Below are positions 29,075-37,298 of a stretch of DNA of 64,000 nucleotides, piece by piece (position 1 is the stretch's first letter; the number at the start of each line of letters is the position of its first letter). Source of the DNA: Psychrobacter piscatorii (lineage in GTDB: Bacteria; Pseudomonadota; Gammaproteobacteria; Pseudomonadales; Moraxellaceae). Location of the stretch: the NCBI RefSeq assembly GCF_904846415.1, contig NZ_CAJHAR010000019.1:1-64000 (forward strand). Direction: 5' to 3'. The notes under the pieces are model-generated. The model had not been told where the DNA came from and made no database searches. It saw only the letters and a list, made by a program, of their open reading frames with translations. Position numbers and translations under genes: made by a program.

Positions 29075-30166
29075 ATGACAGACGTAGCTCGTTATCAACA
29101 AAAGAGTAAAACCCTTAGTGCCTTGAGTATTGCTGGCGTTGCTCTGACATTGGGTCTAGCTGGCTGTAGCAACAGTGAGACTACTGAGGCGGCAGCTGAC
29201 GGTTCAGCGACGACAGAAGGGCAGAATATTGAGCTACTCAACGTCTCATACGATGTGGCACGTGACTTTTATAAAGACTACAACCCATTGTTTGTTGAGC
29301 ATTATAAAGCTGAGAACCCAGACAGCAAGATTTTAATCAAGCAGTCACATGGCGGCTCAAGTAAGCAAGCATTGTCTGTAGCTAATGGTCTACAAGCGGA
29401 TGTTGCCACCATGAACCAAGGCTCTGATATCGAGCTACTCGAGAAAAAAGGCTTGGTTGAGTCAGATTGGGAAAGCAAATTCCCTGACAACGCCGTTCCT
29501 TTTACCAGTACGATTGTATTATTGGTACGTAAAGACAATCCAAAAAATATCAAAGATTGGGAAGATTTGACCAAAGACGGTGTTGAGATTGTCATGGCCA
29601 ACCCAAAAGTGACGGGTAACGGTCGTTATGCATTCTTAGGCGCCTACGGTTATGGCCTACATGCTTTTAATCAAGATGAAACAAAAGCTAAAGGCTACGT
29701 CAAAGACATGCTCAAAAATGTCAAAGTCTATGAGAATGGCGGACGTGCAGCAACGACGACTTTCGTTCAGCGCGGTATTGGTGATGTGTTGGTCACTTTT
29801 GAAAACGAAGCCAACCTTGCAGCAACTGACTTTGGTGCGGGTCAAGTAGATATCGTTTATCCAAAATACTCAATCAAATCAGAAAGCCCTGTGGCAGTTG
29901 TGAAGACGGTAACAGACAAGAAAGGTACTACCGACGCGGCCAAAGCGTATCTTGATTATTTATGGAGTGAGCCTGCTCAGCAACTAGCAGCCGATTTATA
30001 CTTACGTCCTAGCGTTAAGAGCGTTCTTGACAAAAACAGTGACAAATTGCCGCCTGTTGAGACTTTCCGCCCGAATGATGCCTTTGGCACATGGGATGAG
30101 ATCATGAGCACCTACTTCAGTGATGGCGGTGTGTTTGATCAACTGGCTGTTAATGCGCCGCAGTAA
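29075..30166 (+). CDS. sbp: Sulfate ABC transporter periplasmic binding lipoprotein (second copy)
   Basis: The second tandem copy, 363 residues from the ATG at 29075, supported by GAGG 7 bases upstream and by the signal sequence that follows. The longer frame from 28952 adds 41 residues that do not look coding. The lipobox is LAGC near residue 31 (ALTLGLAGCSNSET). Family motifs match the first copy: LLNVSYDVARDFYKDYN, KQSHGGSSKQALSVANGLQ, RYAFLGAYGYGLH and RGIGDVLVTFENEA. It directly precedes cysT, so it is the copy most likely co-regulated with the transporter. Confidence 0.92.
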   Translation: MTDVARYQQKSKTLSALSIAGVALTLGLAGCSNSETTEAAADGSATTEGQNIELLNVSYDVARDFYKDYNPLFVEHYKAENPDSKILIKQSHGGSSKQALSVANGLQADVATMNQGSDIELLEKKGLVESDWESKFPDNAVPFTSTIVLLVRKDNPKNIKDWEDLTKDGVEIVMANPKVTGNGRYAFLGAYGYGLHAFNQDETKAKGYVKDMLKNVKVYENGGRAATTTFVQRGIGDVLVTFENEANLAATDFGAGQVDIVYPKYSIKSESPVAVVKTVTDKKGTTDAAKAYLDYLWSEPAQQLAADLYLRPSVKSVLDKNSDKLPPVETFRPNDAFGTWDEIMSTYFSDGGVFDQLAVNAPQ

Positions 30167-30393
30167 TCGCCTGCTACGTATATAAGAGCTGCTACTGCGC
30201 TAACCACTGAAACTGGTCGAAGTAGTTAATCGTACAGTCAGTCATGAAGCACCCCACAAAGGACATGGTCGTACGTACTATGTCCTTTATATTGTAAGCC
30301 GACCAATAATAATTTTAATAATAGTTGTGATAATAATGGTCTTACGGTGAGCACCCTCGCTAAGTACCATCAGTTAGGCAATAGGACATCACT

Positions 30394-31278
30394 ATGAGTG
30401 CAACATCTTCTTCTGCCAGCAAACCCACCAACAAAAAAGGGTGGTTGACACGTTTGCGTCAGCGCAATGTGCTACCTGGGTTTGGTCTGAGCATGGGTAT
30501 TACTGTCTTTAGCTTGTCATTACTAGTGGTGCTACCGTTTGCCATGATGGCCTATACCACAACTCAGATGGGTTGGACGGGTTTTTGGGAAACCATCACC
30601 CAGCCGCAAGTTACTGCTGCAATTAAGCTCAGCTTATGGATGTCGTTTTTAGCGATGCTGACCAATATGGTCTTTGGTACGCTTGTCGCATGGGTCCTAG
30701 TGCGCTATGAGTTTTGGGGTAAGTCGTTAATTAATGCCTTGGTTGATTTGCCATTTGCACTACCAACAGCAGTGACGGGTATCTCGCTTGCGACACTGTA
30801 CGCGCCTAATGGCTTGATTGGTCAATGGTTTGCTAAATTTGATATTCAGGTCGCCTTTACTCCGATAGGTATTTGGCTAGCATTGGTTGTGGTGAGCTTT
30901 CCCTTTATCGTCCGTGCAGTACAGCCTGTACTCGCAGAGCTATCGGTTGAGTTTGAAGAAGCCGCAGCCGTATTGGGTGCCAATCGCTTAACCACTTTTC
31001 GTAAAGTGATTTTGCCAGAACTACTGCCTGCACTACTGATGGGTGCAGGTATGATGTTTGCCCGTGCTACTGGCGAGTATGGCTCCGTTATTTTTATCGC
31101 GGGTAATATTCCGATGCAATCTGAGATTTTGCCACTCATCATTATCAGTAAACTTGAGCAGTTCGATATTCAAGGTGCTTCTGCGGTTGCGCTGTTTATG
31201 CTACTTATATCGTTTGTAATTTTATTGACCATCAATATCATGCAGTGGAAACTGTCGCGCCGCGTGGGAGCTCGCTAA
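30394..31278 (+). CDS. cysT: Sulfate ABC transporter permease CysT (CysU)
   Basis: A 294-residue inner-membrane permease with about six transmembrane segments (for example FGLSMGITVFSLSLLVVLPF and LVDLPFALPTAVTGISLATL). The EAA loop that contacts the ATPase is EFEEAAAVLGANRLTTFRKVILPELLPAL. The order is cysT, cysW, cysA as in other bacteria; cysW begins 1 base after the cysT stop. The AATAGGAC before the start is a modest ribosome-binding site. Confidence 0.95.
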   Translation: MSATSSSASKPTNKKGWLTRLRQRNVLPGFGLSMGITVFSLSLLVVLPFAMMAYTTTQMGWTGFWETITQPQVTAAIKLSLWMSFLAMLTNMVFGTLVAWVLVRYEFWGKSLINALVDLPFALPTAVTGISLATLYAPNGLIGQWFAKFDIQVAFTPIGIWLALVVVSFPFIVRAVQPVLAELSVEFEEAAAVLGANRLTTFRKVILPELLPALLMGAGMMFARATGEYGSVIFIAGNIPMQSEILPLIIISKLEQFDIQGASAVALFMLLISFVILLTINIMQWKLSRRVGAR

Positions 31279-31279
31279 T

Positions 31280-32218
31280 ATGCAAATATCTAATAGCTAC
31301 GACTACCAAAGCAACGCTGCGACCAAAGACACGCCATGGATACGCCGTACCTTTATTGTTATCGCTGTGCTGTTTATGGTCTTAATGCTAGTGGTGCCAT
31401 TATTGGCTGTGTTTTATGAGGCTTTTAAAAACGGCTGGCAGTTATATCTTGCGTCATTGGTTGACCCTGAGGCATTACAAGCGATCAAACTTACATTGAT
31501 CACAGCGGCCATTGTTTTACCGATCAACATGGTCATGGGTATTGCGATTGCATGGTTGGTCACACGCTATCAGTTCAAAGGTAAGCAGCTGGTAACGACG
31601 TTACTTGATTTACCATTTTCTGTATCACCTGTCGTTGCCGGTTTGATGTTTGTGCTGCTATTCGGACTCAACTCTACGATCGGCGGCTGGCTTGAGAGCA
31701 TGGGATTTCAGGTCATTTATGCGGTACCTGGGATCATTTTGGCAACATTATTTGTGACCTTTCCGTTTGTTGCACGTGAGCTGATACCACTGATGCAAAC
31801 ACAAGGCGACTCTGAGGAACAAGCCGCATTAACCTTGGGCGCGACTGGCTGGCAGACCTTTTGGCATGTGACATTGCCTAATATTAAATGGGCGCTGCTA
31901 TATGGTTTGATTTTGACCAATGCACGTGCGATGGGCGAGTTTGGTGCGGTCAGTGTGGTATCTGGTCACATTCGCGGCGAGACCAATACCATGCCGCTGT
32001 TGGTTGAGATTGCCTATAATGATTATAACTTTACCGCTGCATTTGCCTTATCGAGCTTACTTGCCGCCCTTGCCTTAGTGACGCTACTGATTCAGCAAGT
32101 CATGACCAAAATGCAAGAGCGTAAATTTGCTAAGTCTGAACGTTTGGCGGCTGCCCCTGAGCTACCAGTGAGTGCCAATGCGACGACGTCAACGGCTGAG
32201 AGTGTTAGTAAGCTATAA
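31280..32218 (+). CDS. cysW: Sulfate ABC transporter permease CysW
   Basis: The second sulfate permease, 312 residues with about six transmembrane segments (FIVIAVLFMVLMLVVPLLAV; TLLDLPFSVSPVVAGLMFVL). The EAA motif is EEQAALTLGATGWQTFWHVTLPNIKWALL. It is translationally tied to cysT (1-base gap). The C-terminal tail of about 35 residues after the last membrane segment is polar and Ala/Ser/Thr-rich. cysA follows after 96 bases. Confidence 0.95.
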   Translation: MQISNSYDYQSNAATKDTPWIRRTFIVIAVLFMVLMLVVPLLAVFYEAFKNGWQLYLASLVDPEALQAIKLTLITAAIVLPINMVMGIAIAWLVTRYQFKGKQLVTTLLDLPFSVSPVVAGLMFVLLFGLNSTIGGWLESMGFQVIYAVPGIILATLFVTFPFVARELIPLMQTQGDSEEQAALTLGATGWQTFWHVTLPNIKWALLYGLILTNARAMGEFGAVSVVSGHIRGETNTMPLLVEIAYNDYNFTAAFALSSLLAALALVTLLIQQVMTKMQERKFAKSERLAAAPELPVSANATTSTAESVSKL

Positions 32219-32314
32219 GTTGTTTGATAAGTATTCAGGGTTGTTCAATCATATTGACACAGTCGTTAAGACATCGGTCTCAATACGACAAAAGATATTA
32301 TAAGAGATACCATT

Positions 32315-33037
32315 ATGAGCATTGAGATTCGCAACGTTAATAAAAAATTTGGTGACTTTACGGCTTTAGACAATATCAATATTACCGTTCCAACCGGAAA
32401 GCTGACGACGTTGCTAGGTCCATCAGGCTGTGGTAAGACCACATTACTACGTATCATAGCGGGTCTGGAATATGCCGACTCTGGACAGGTACTGTTTGAT
32501 GAGCTGGATGTCACCAATACGCCGGTACAGAAGCGTCATATCGGTTTTATGTTTCAGCATTATGCGCTGTTCCGTCATAAAAACATCGCAGACAATGTGG
32601 CGTTTGGATTGACACTACTGCCAAAAAATGAGCGTCCCAGCAAAGCAGATATCAATAAGCGCGTGGCAGAGCTGCTAGATCTGGTACAGCTCCCACAAGT
32701 CGCTAATGCGTACCCACATCAACTATCAGGTGGTCAGCGTCAGCGTATCGCGCTAGCACGGGCACTTGCGGTCAAGCCAAAGCTGCTACTGCTGGATGAG
32801 CCATTTGGTGCGTTAGATGCCAAAGTACGTAAAGAGCTGCGCACTTGGTTAAAGAACATCCACCACGAGCTTGGTATCACAAGCATCATGGTGACCCATG
32901 ATCAAGAAGAAGCCCGCGCCGTATCGGACGAGATCGTCGTCATGAATCAAGGTCGAGTAGAGCAGGTAGGAACGTCAGAGGAACTGATACATCGCCCAGC
33001 CAATGCCTTTATCAGTGACTTCTTGGATTTGGCTTAG
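32315..33037 (+). CDS. cysA: Sulfate ABC transporter ATPase CysA, short form
   Basis: The ATP-hydrolysing subunit of the sulfate importer. Walker [18 protein letters not shown]-loop FMFQHYALF, signature [18 protein letters not shown], Walker [14 protein letters not shown] and H-loop [13 protein letters not shown] are all intact. It is only 240 residues, while most CysA proteins are about 350; the C-terminal TOBE-type regulatory domain is missing. The stop is followed by a normal terminator, with no recognisable domain remnant. The shortened protein is probably functional as an ATPase, but the transporter may have lost the inhibition or substrate response associated with that domain. Confidence 0.93.
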   Translation: MSIEIRNVNKKFGDFTALDNINITVPTGKLTTLLGPSGCGKTTLLRIIAGLEYADSGQVLFDELDVTNTPVQKRHIGFMFQHYALFRHKNIADNVAFGLTLLPKNERPSKADINKRVAELLDLVQLPQVANAYPHQLSGGQRQRIALARALAVKPKLLLLDEPFGALDAKVRKELRTWLKNIHHELGITSIMVTHDQEEARAVSDEIVVMNQGRVEQVGTSEELIHRPANAFISDFLDLA

Positions 33038-33074
33038 CGGCTTAGCTTTTAACTCATTGTCATTCATGATCGAT

Positions 33075-33116
33075 AAGCCAAAAAAAATCCTACTTAGGTA
33101 GGATTTTTTTTGGCTT
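33075..33116. terminator. Bidirectional terminator between cysA and the ArsR-type gene
   Basis: An 18-bp stem (33075-33092 with 33099-33116) contains A- and T-runs on the two arms. It lies between convergent genes. Confidence 0.85.
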
Positions 33117-33164
33117 GTTGAATCATACAAAGTGCAATTAACCACACTTGTCTATTCATAACCT

Positions 33165-33494
33165 TTAAGCAAGTCTCGATTCATCTTTATCTGAATCACT
33201 TGGAGAGAGTTGATCATAAGTGATATTCAAGATGTCTTGACACCATTCTGGTAAGTCATCAGCGACTTCATACCACATCCATGTACCGTCACGTACACAG
33301 CTTAAGATACCCAGTTTTTTTAAATGGTTCAAATGACGCGATATTGTTGGTTGCGGTTGATCAAGCATGTCTACCAAATCACCCACACAGCGTGCTTCTT
33401 TTTTAAAAAGAATTTGAAATATTTTTAGGCGTGTTGGATCAGATAAGACTTTAAACAAATCGATAGGTCGTATCGTAAAATTATTATCAGACAT
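33165..33494 (-). CDS. ArsR-family winged-helix transcriptional regulator
   Basis: A 109-residue repressor-type protein. The fold follows ArsR/SmtB: KVLSDPTRLKIFQIL, RCVGDLVDMLDQPQPTISRHLNHLKKLGIL (helix-turn-helix with recognition helix around residues 46-62) and a beta-wing. Three cysteines occur (C36, C66, C85). Only C36 is at the place of the ArsR CxC metal motif, so the classical arsenic site is incomplete. A metal- or sulfur-type redox sensor is possible but unproven. It stands between sulfate-transport genes and an iron-storage group and is divergent from bfd; which of these it controls cannot be told. Confidence 0.8.
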   Translation of the reverse strand: MSDNNFTIRPIDLFKVLSDPTRLKIFQILFKKEARCVGDLVDMLDQPQPTISRHLNHLKKLGILSCVRDGTWMWYEVADDLPEWCQDILNITYDQLSPSDSDKDESRLA

Positions 33495-33801
33495 AGGAAA
33501 ATTCCAATGGACTTCGTTTATAGGGGTTCAATATAACAGCAGTTATCTAGAAAATCGATTAAAAAATAAGCAAAATTACAGTTCATCGTTAATTTACTAC
33601 CTTCTACAATATTCGGTTACATGGACGCTTATATCCACTTACATAAATGAATGGTGCGAAATACAACAGTACCATCACGACCAAAAAATGTTCCGAATGT
33701 TATTGAAAATGATAACAATTATCGTTATTATACTGCATGTAATCAGCGTGATGCTGAGCAAGTAGTCGCTATCAAATAGTGGTAATCAGAGGAGCCAATC
33801 C
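33495..33801. other. Divergent control region between the ArsR-type gene and bfd
   Basis: These 307 bases hold no gene. They contain the candidate Fur box (listed separately) about 75 bases before the bfd ATG, and the promoter of the ArsR-type gene. No ArsR-type operator palindrome was identified with confidence. Confidence 0.5.
33708..33726. promoter_or_regulatory. Candidate Fur box upstream of bfd
   Basis: The 15-mer TGATAACAATTATCG (33710-33724) matches the Fur 7-1-7 inverted repeat TGATAATnATTATCA at 12 of 14 defined positions. It lies about 75 bases before the bfd start, where iron-dependent repression of bfd would be expected. Confidence 0.65.
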
Positions 33802-33993
33802 ATGTACGTATGTATCTGTAATAACGTCAAAGAAAAGCAAATCAAGGCAGCCATTGCTTCTGGTGTAGATACCCTCGATGGTCTAAAAGACACTCTCGAC
33901 GTTGCAACTTGCTGTGGATGCTGTGAGCCTATGGTCAATGACTATTTAGACGAGCATCATGCAGCACTCGATGTCTTAGCGTATGCAGTTTAA
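33802..33993 (+). CDS. bfd: Bacterioferritin-associated ferredoxin Bfd
   Basis: A 63-residue [2Fe-2S] protein that passes electrons to bacterioferritin so that stored ferric iron can be released. The ligand pattern is C4, C6, C38, C41 (MYVCICNN, then ATCCGCCEP). The length is normal. GAGGAG lies 8 bases before the ATG. With a Fur box upstream and two bacterioferritin genes downstream, an iron-starvation role is expected. Confidence 0.94.
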   Translation: MYVCICNNVKEKQIKAAIASGVDTLDGLKDTLDVATCCGCCEPMVNDYLDEHHAALDVLAYAV

Positions 33994-34370
33994 CTACTTT
34001 CAGCTTAGTCGATCTTATCTCTAATCTAACCAAATATATTCAATATCTTGCATCTATTCTTTCATTATACATAAGGAGTAGGTTGCAGGCGTCCATATAA
34101 CCTCATTGATACGCCAACATCGCTGCTATCAATTTGTATCAAGTATCGTGACTGACAACTGTAGCTAATTACAATTCTCAATTAGCATCTTATTCTTAGT
34201 TCACAACATTACATGCCACGTAGCGACTGTATGCTACTATATCTGTCTAAGATTGTAAGACGTTTTGTTGATTTGACCCTTTACTGATCAGTTTACCGAT
34301 TGCGCTGTCTTTATATGTAAAAATGTGAATATATAATGGTCTGTAAAAAATAAATAGAGGAGTGTACATT
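33994..34370. other. Intergenic region between bfd and the first bacterioferritin gene
   Basis: No gene is seen. A TATAAT hexamer at 34332-34337, about 34 bases before the start, is a plausible -10 element for the bacterioferritin operon. A weak inverted repeat (CTAATT/AATTAG, about 34166-34186) lies in the middle. No second Fur-box-like palindrome was recognised, so these genes may be regulated differently from bfd. Confidence 0.45.
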
Positions 34371-34859
34371 ATGATAGGCAGTCAAAAAGTCATTGATTAT
34401 TTGAATTTCTTGTTAGGCGGCGAGCTGGCTGCACGTGACCAGTATTTTATCCATTCAGAGATGTATGCTGAATGGCATTACGGCAAATTGTATGATCGTA
34501 TCCATCATGAAATGGAAGACGAAACACTACACGCACAAGCAATTATCCGTCGTATCCTGATGCTAAGTGGTACGCCAAAAATGACGGTTGATACGATTAA
34601 TATCGGCAGCACTGTCCCTGAGATGTTGCAAATTGACCTTGATCTAGAATATAAAGTACAGAAACATCTAAAAGAAGGCATTGCGCTTTGTGAAGCAGAG
34701 CACGACTATGTCACACGTGAGATGCTCGTTGAGCAACTAAAAGATACTGAAGAAGACCATGCGCATTGGCTTGAACAACAGTTACGCTTAATTGACATGA
34801 TTGGTCTGCCTAATTATCTACAAACCCAGATGGCTGAAGTCACTCCTAATCTTGTTTGA
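34371..34859 (+). CDS. bfrB: Bacterioferritin subunit, ferroxidase type (no haem methionine)
   Basis: A 162-residue ferritin-like protein that oxidises and stores iron in a 24-subunit shell. The ferroxidase ligands E18, E51, H54, the Glu in LDLEYKV (E93, equal to E94 of E. coli), E127 and H130 are present. Position 52, which is the haem-ligating methionine in E. coli Bfr, is threonine, so this subunit should not bind haem through the usual ligand. The start at 34371 has GAGGAG 8 bases upstream; the frame extends to a GTG three codons earlier. It is followed after 62 bases by a second, complementary bacterioferritin gene. Confidence 0.93.
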   Translation: MIGSQKVIDYLNFLLGGELAARDQYFIHSEMYAEWHYGKLYDRIHHEMEDETLHAQAIIRRILMLSGTPKMTVDTINIGSTVPEMLQIDLDLEYKVQKHLKEGIALCEAEHDYVTREMLVEQLKDTEEDHAHWLEQQLRLIDMIGLPNYLQTQMAEVTPNLV

Positions 34860-34921
34860 TATCATCACAGATACGAATAAAAAATATAGCATTTAGTATA
34901 AATAGGAAAGGGAGAGAGATC

Positions 34922-35404
34922 ATGAAAGGGGATAAAGAGGTCATTCGTGCATTAAACAAGGTGCTTGGTCAATCATTAATTGCGATTAACCAGTATTTCT
35001 TGCACGCACGTATTGCCCGTCATTGGGGCTTAGAAGCGCTTAACGACTCACTTTATAAGCAGTCTATCGCTGAGATGAAATGGTCAGATGATTTGATTGC
35101 GCGTATCTTGCTGTTAGGTGGTTTACCTAACTTACAGGAATTGGGTAAGGTACTGGTCGGCGAGGATGTGCCCGAAGTAATTGAGTGCAACCTGCGTTTA
35201 GAGAAACAAAAATTCAGCATCATTACGGATGCAATCACCCTATGCGAGACAAAGTCTGACTATGTGTCTCGCCACCTACTAGTTACGCTAAAAGATGGTA
35301 ATGAAGAATATCAAGATTGGCTAGAGACGCAAGAAGATTTGCTCGAAAGTATGGGTGCAGAACGCTATATACAATCACAAATTAGTGATGATGACGCGCC
35401 ATAA
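34922..35404 (+). CDS. bfrA: Bacterioferritin subunit, haem type (ferroxidase ligands lost)
   Basis: A 160-residue bacterioferritin starting MKGDKEVI like E. coli Bfr; GGGAGAG lies about 5 bases before the ATG. The haem ligand M52 is present (IAEMKWS). Several ferroxidase ligands are replaced: E18 is Ser and H54 is Trp, and the ExxH at 127-130 reads EEYQ. It should therefore bind haem between subunits but not oxidise iron itself. Together with the preceding gene the two make a complete set of functions, as known for the BfrA/BfrB pair of Neisseria gonorrhoeae. The gene names follow that scheme and are my inference. Terminated by the hairpin at 35454. Confidence 0.92.
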   Translation: MKGDKEVIRALNKVLGQSLIAINQYFLHARIARHWGLEALNDSLYKQSIAEMKWSDDLIARILLLGGLPNLQELGKVLVGEDVPEVIECNLRLEKQKFSIITDAITLCETKSDYVSRHLLVTLKDGNEEYQDWLETQEDLLESMGAERYIQSQISDDDAP

Positions 35405-35453
35405 ATAATTTGTCTTAATTAGCATTCGTCTCAGTTAGCAATGAAGCAAACTT

Positions 35454-35497
35454 GCCAGCGTGTGATTGGTTTTTAACCAAAACATACGCTGGCTTTT
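35454..35497 (+). terminator. Terminator after the bacterioferritin genes
   Basis: A GCCAGCG/CGCTGGC stem (35454-35460 with 35487-35493) encloses a second internal stem (TTGGTT/AACCAA) and is followed by TTTTTT. Confidence 0.82.
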
Positions 35498-35561
35498 TTA
35501 CATTTAGAAACCACTAAAGGCTTATATGCGGCAATCAACTTTTAAGTATTCACCGAGGTAG

Positions 35562-36938
35562 TTAGTACAAACCACGCCCATCTTCTGGTTTCAGCCGTAA
35601 AAAGCCCAATCCTGAGAGAATGGTAAAGCCGCCCAATATCCAATAAGTGACCTGAAAAGCAAGTAAGGTATCTACTTGAAACCGCTCACGTAACAAGTTA
35701 AGCAGTGCGGCACCAAAGGCAATACCCAAGCCGATTGCCATTTGCTGATTGACAGCCATCAAGCTGTTGCCACTACTGGTCTGTGCCCCTTGTAGATCGC
35801 CGATAGTGATGGTATTCATGGCACTAAACTGGATTGAGTTACAAACACCAATCACAATCAGCACCGGGATCATCCACGGCCACTGCGCCGCATCTGAGAA
35901 CAGTCCTAGTACAATGATCAGTAAACCCAAAATAAGGGTGTTGTATACCAATACCACGCGGTAGCTGTAACGCTGGATAAGCTTGCTCACAAATGGCTTT
36001 ACTCCAAGCGCACCAACGGCAATAGGAGCAAGCAGCCAACCTGCCTGCGAAGGTGTGTATTCAAATACGACTTGTAATAGTAATGGTAATAAAAAAGGCA
36101 CGGCACTGATACCAATTCTTGTCGAGAGATTACCAATAATACCGATTCGAAAGGTAGGCACATTAAAGAGTGTCAAAGAAAATAGCGGCGCAATGTGGCG
36201 TTTGGCATGCCATACATACGCCAGTAAAAAACCAATCGATGCGGCAGCTAGCAATAGTGCATTGTAACCGTGGCCCACTTTTGAACCCATCTCAACGGCT
36301 AACGTCAACGCGCATGCACCCAATGCAAACAGCCCAAAACCCAGCCAGTCTAGCGATTGTTTGTCGCCAAACAGTGCTGGTATTAGTTTTTTGCCAATCA
36401 AGAAACCCACCACACCCATCGGAATATTGATCAAAAATATCCAATGCCAGCTGGCATATTGCACTAAATAACCGCCAAGCAAAGGTCCAACCAATGGCGC
36501 GACCAAAGCAGGAATTACTGCAAAATTCATCACCGTTAGCAACTGATTACGTGGGTAGGACTTGACCAAAATCAAGCGTCCAACCGGAGTCATCATGGCA
36601 CCACCAATGCCTTGTATCACTCGTGAGATGACCAAAAAATTTAACGTAGAGGCCATAGCGCATAGTAGTGAGCCCACGCAAAATACCACAATGGCTGATA
36701 AGAAAACACGGCGTGTACCATACTTATCTGCCAAAAACCCGCTAATTGGGATAAAAATTGCTAAGGTGAGCGCATAGCTGATAACGGCCCATTGCATTTT
36801 TAACGGTGATTCATCCAACGCTAATGCCATTTGTGGCAATGCGGTGTTCAAAATAGTGGCATCTAAAATTTGCATAAATAACGCTACCGCTAGGACATAG
36901 GGTAGGTATTTATTTTGGGTTGGGGTGAGCGTCAGCAT
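35562..36938 (-). CDS. MFS drug-type efflux transporter, DHA2 (EmrB/HsrA-like)
   Basis: A 458-residue inner-membrane proton antiporter with some 13-14 hydrophobic segments. The first helix (VLAVALFMQILDATILNTALPQMA) has the Asp-Ala-Thr motif C-like pattern LDATILNTALP of DHA2 exporters; GFLADKYGTRRVF is the loop 2-3 motif A; RVIQGIGGAMMTPVGRL is motif B; and VAPLVGPLLGGYL is motif C. The exported compound is unknown. No adaptor (EmrA) gene adjoins it. It is transcribed alone, divergently from the GST gene. Confidence 0.88.
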   Translation of the reverse strand: MLTLTPTQNKYLPYVLAVALFMQILDATILNTALPQMALALDESPLKMQWAVISYALTLAIFIPISGFLADKYGTRRVFLSAIVVFCVGSLLCAMASTLNFLVISRVIQGIGGAMMTPVGRLILVKSYPRNQLLTVMNFAVIPALVAPLVGPLLGGYLVQYASWHWIFLINIPMGVVGFLIGKKLIPALFGDKQSLDWLGFGLFALGACALTLAVEMGSKVGHGYNALLLAAASIGFLLAYVWHAKRHIAPLFSLTLFNVPTFRIGIIGNLSTRIGISAVPFLLPLLLQVVFEYTPSQAGWLLAPIAVGALGVKPFVSKLIQRYSYRVVLVYNTLILGLLIIVLGLFSDAAQWPWMIPVLIVIGVCNSIQFSAMNTITIGDLQGAQTSSGNSLMAVNQQMAIGLGIAFGAALLNLLRERFQVDTLLAFQVTYWILGGFTILSGLGFLRLKPEDGRGLY

Positions 36939-37298
36939 GTCAATCCCATTGGATATCTTATTATAAAATCGGGAGGTTCGCGTCTTTACGGACAGATTGC
37001 GCGATATAAGTTGAGTAGTATAAGAAAGCTTAGAGGGTAATTAAAGTGCCTCAAGGTAACGAAGCATTATGGCGGGCTTGGGACATTGAGTGGTATGTCA
37101 TTAATCACAGCAAAATCGTAACATTGATTACAAGAGAAGACTTTAATATCAGCAGAGGTTATCGTTATAGTAAAGCCTAGCTAACAAATAGCATAGCAAT
37201 TGATAGAATGATTAGCATGGCTATCAAGAAAAACAGTACTAAGATAAGTAAAAGCTAATATAACCAAAAATAATGGCAATAATCACTAAGGATATTCT
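36939..37298. other. Divergent intergenic region between the MFS gene and yghU
   Basis: No gene is present in 360 bases. It must hold the two divergent promoters. No inverted repeat strong enough to call an operator was noticed. Confidence 0.4.
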
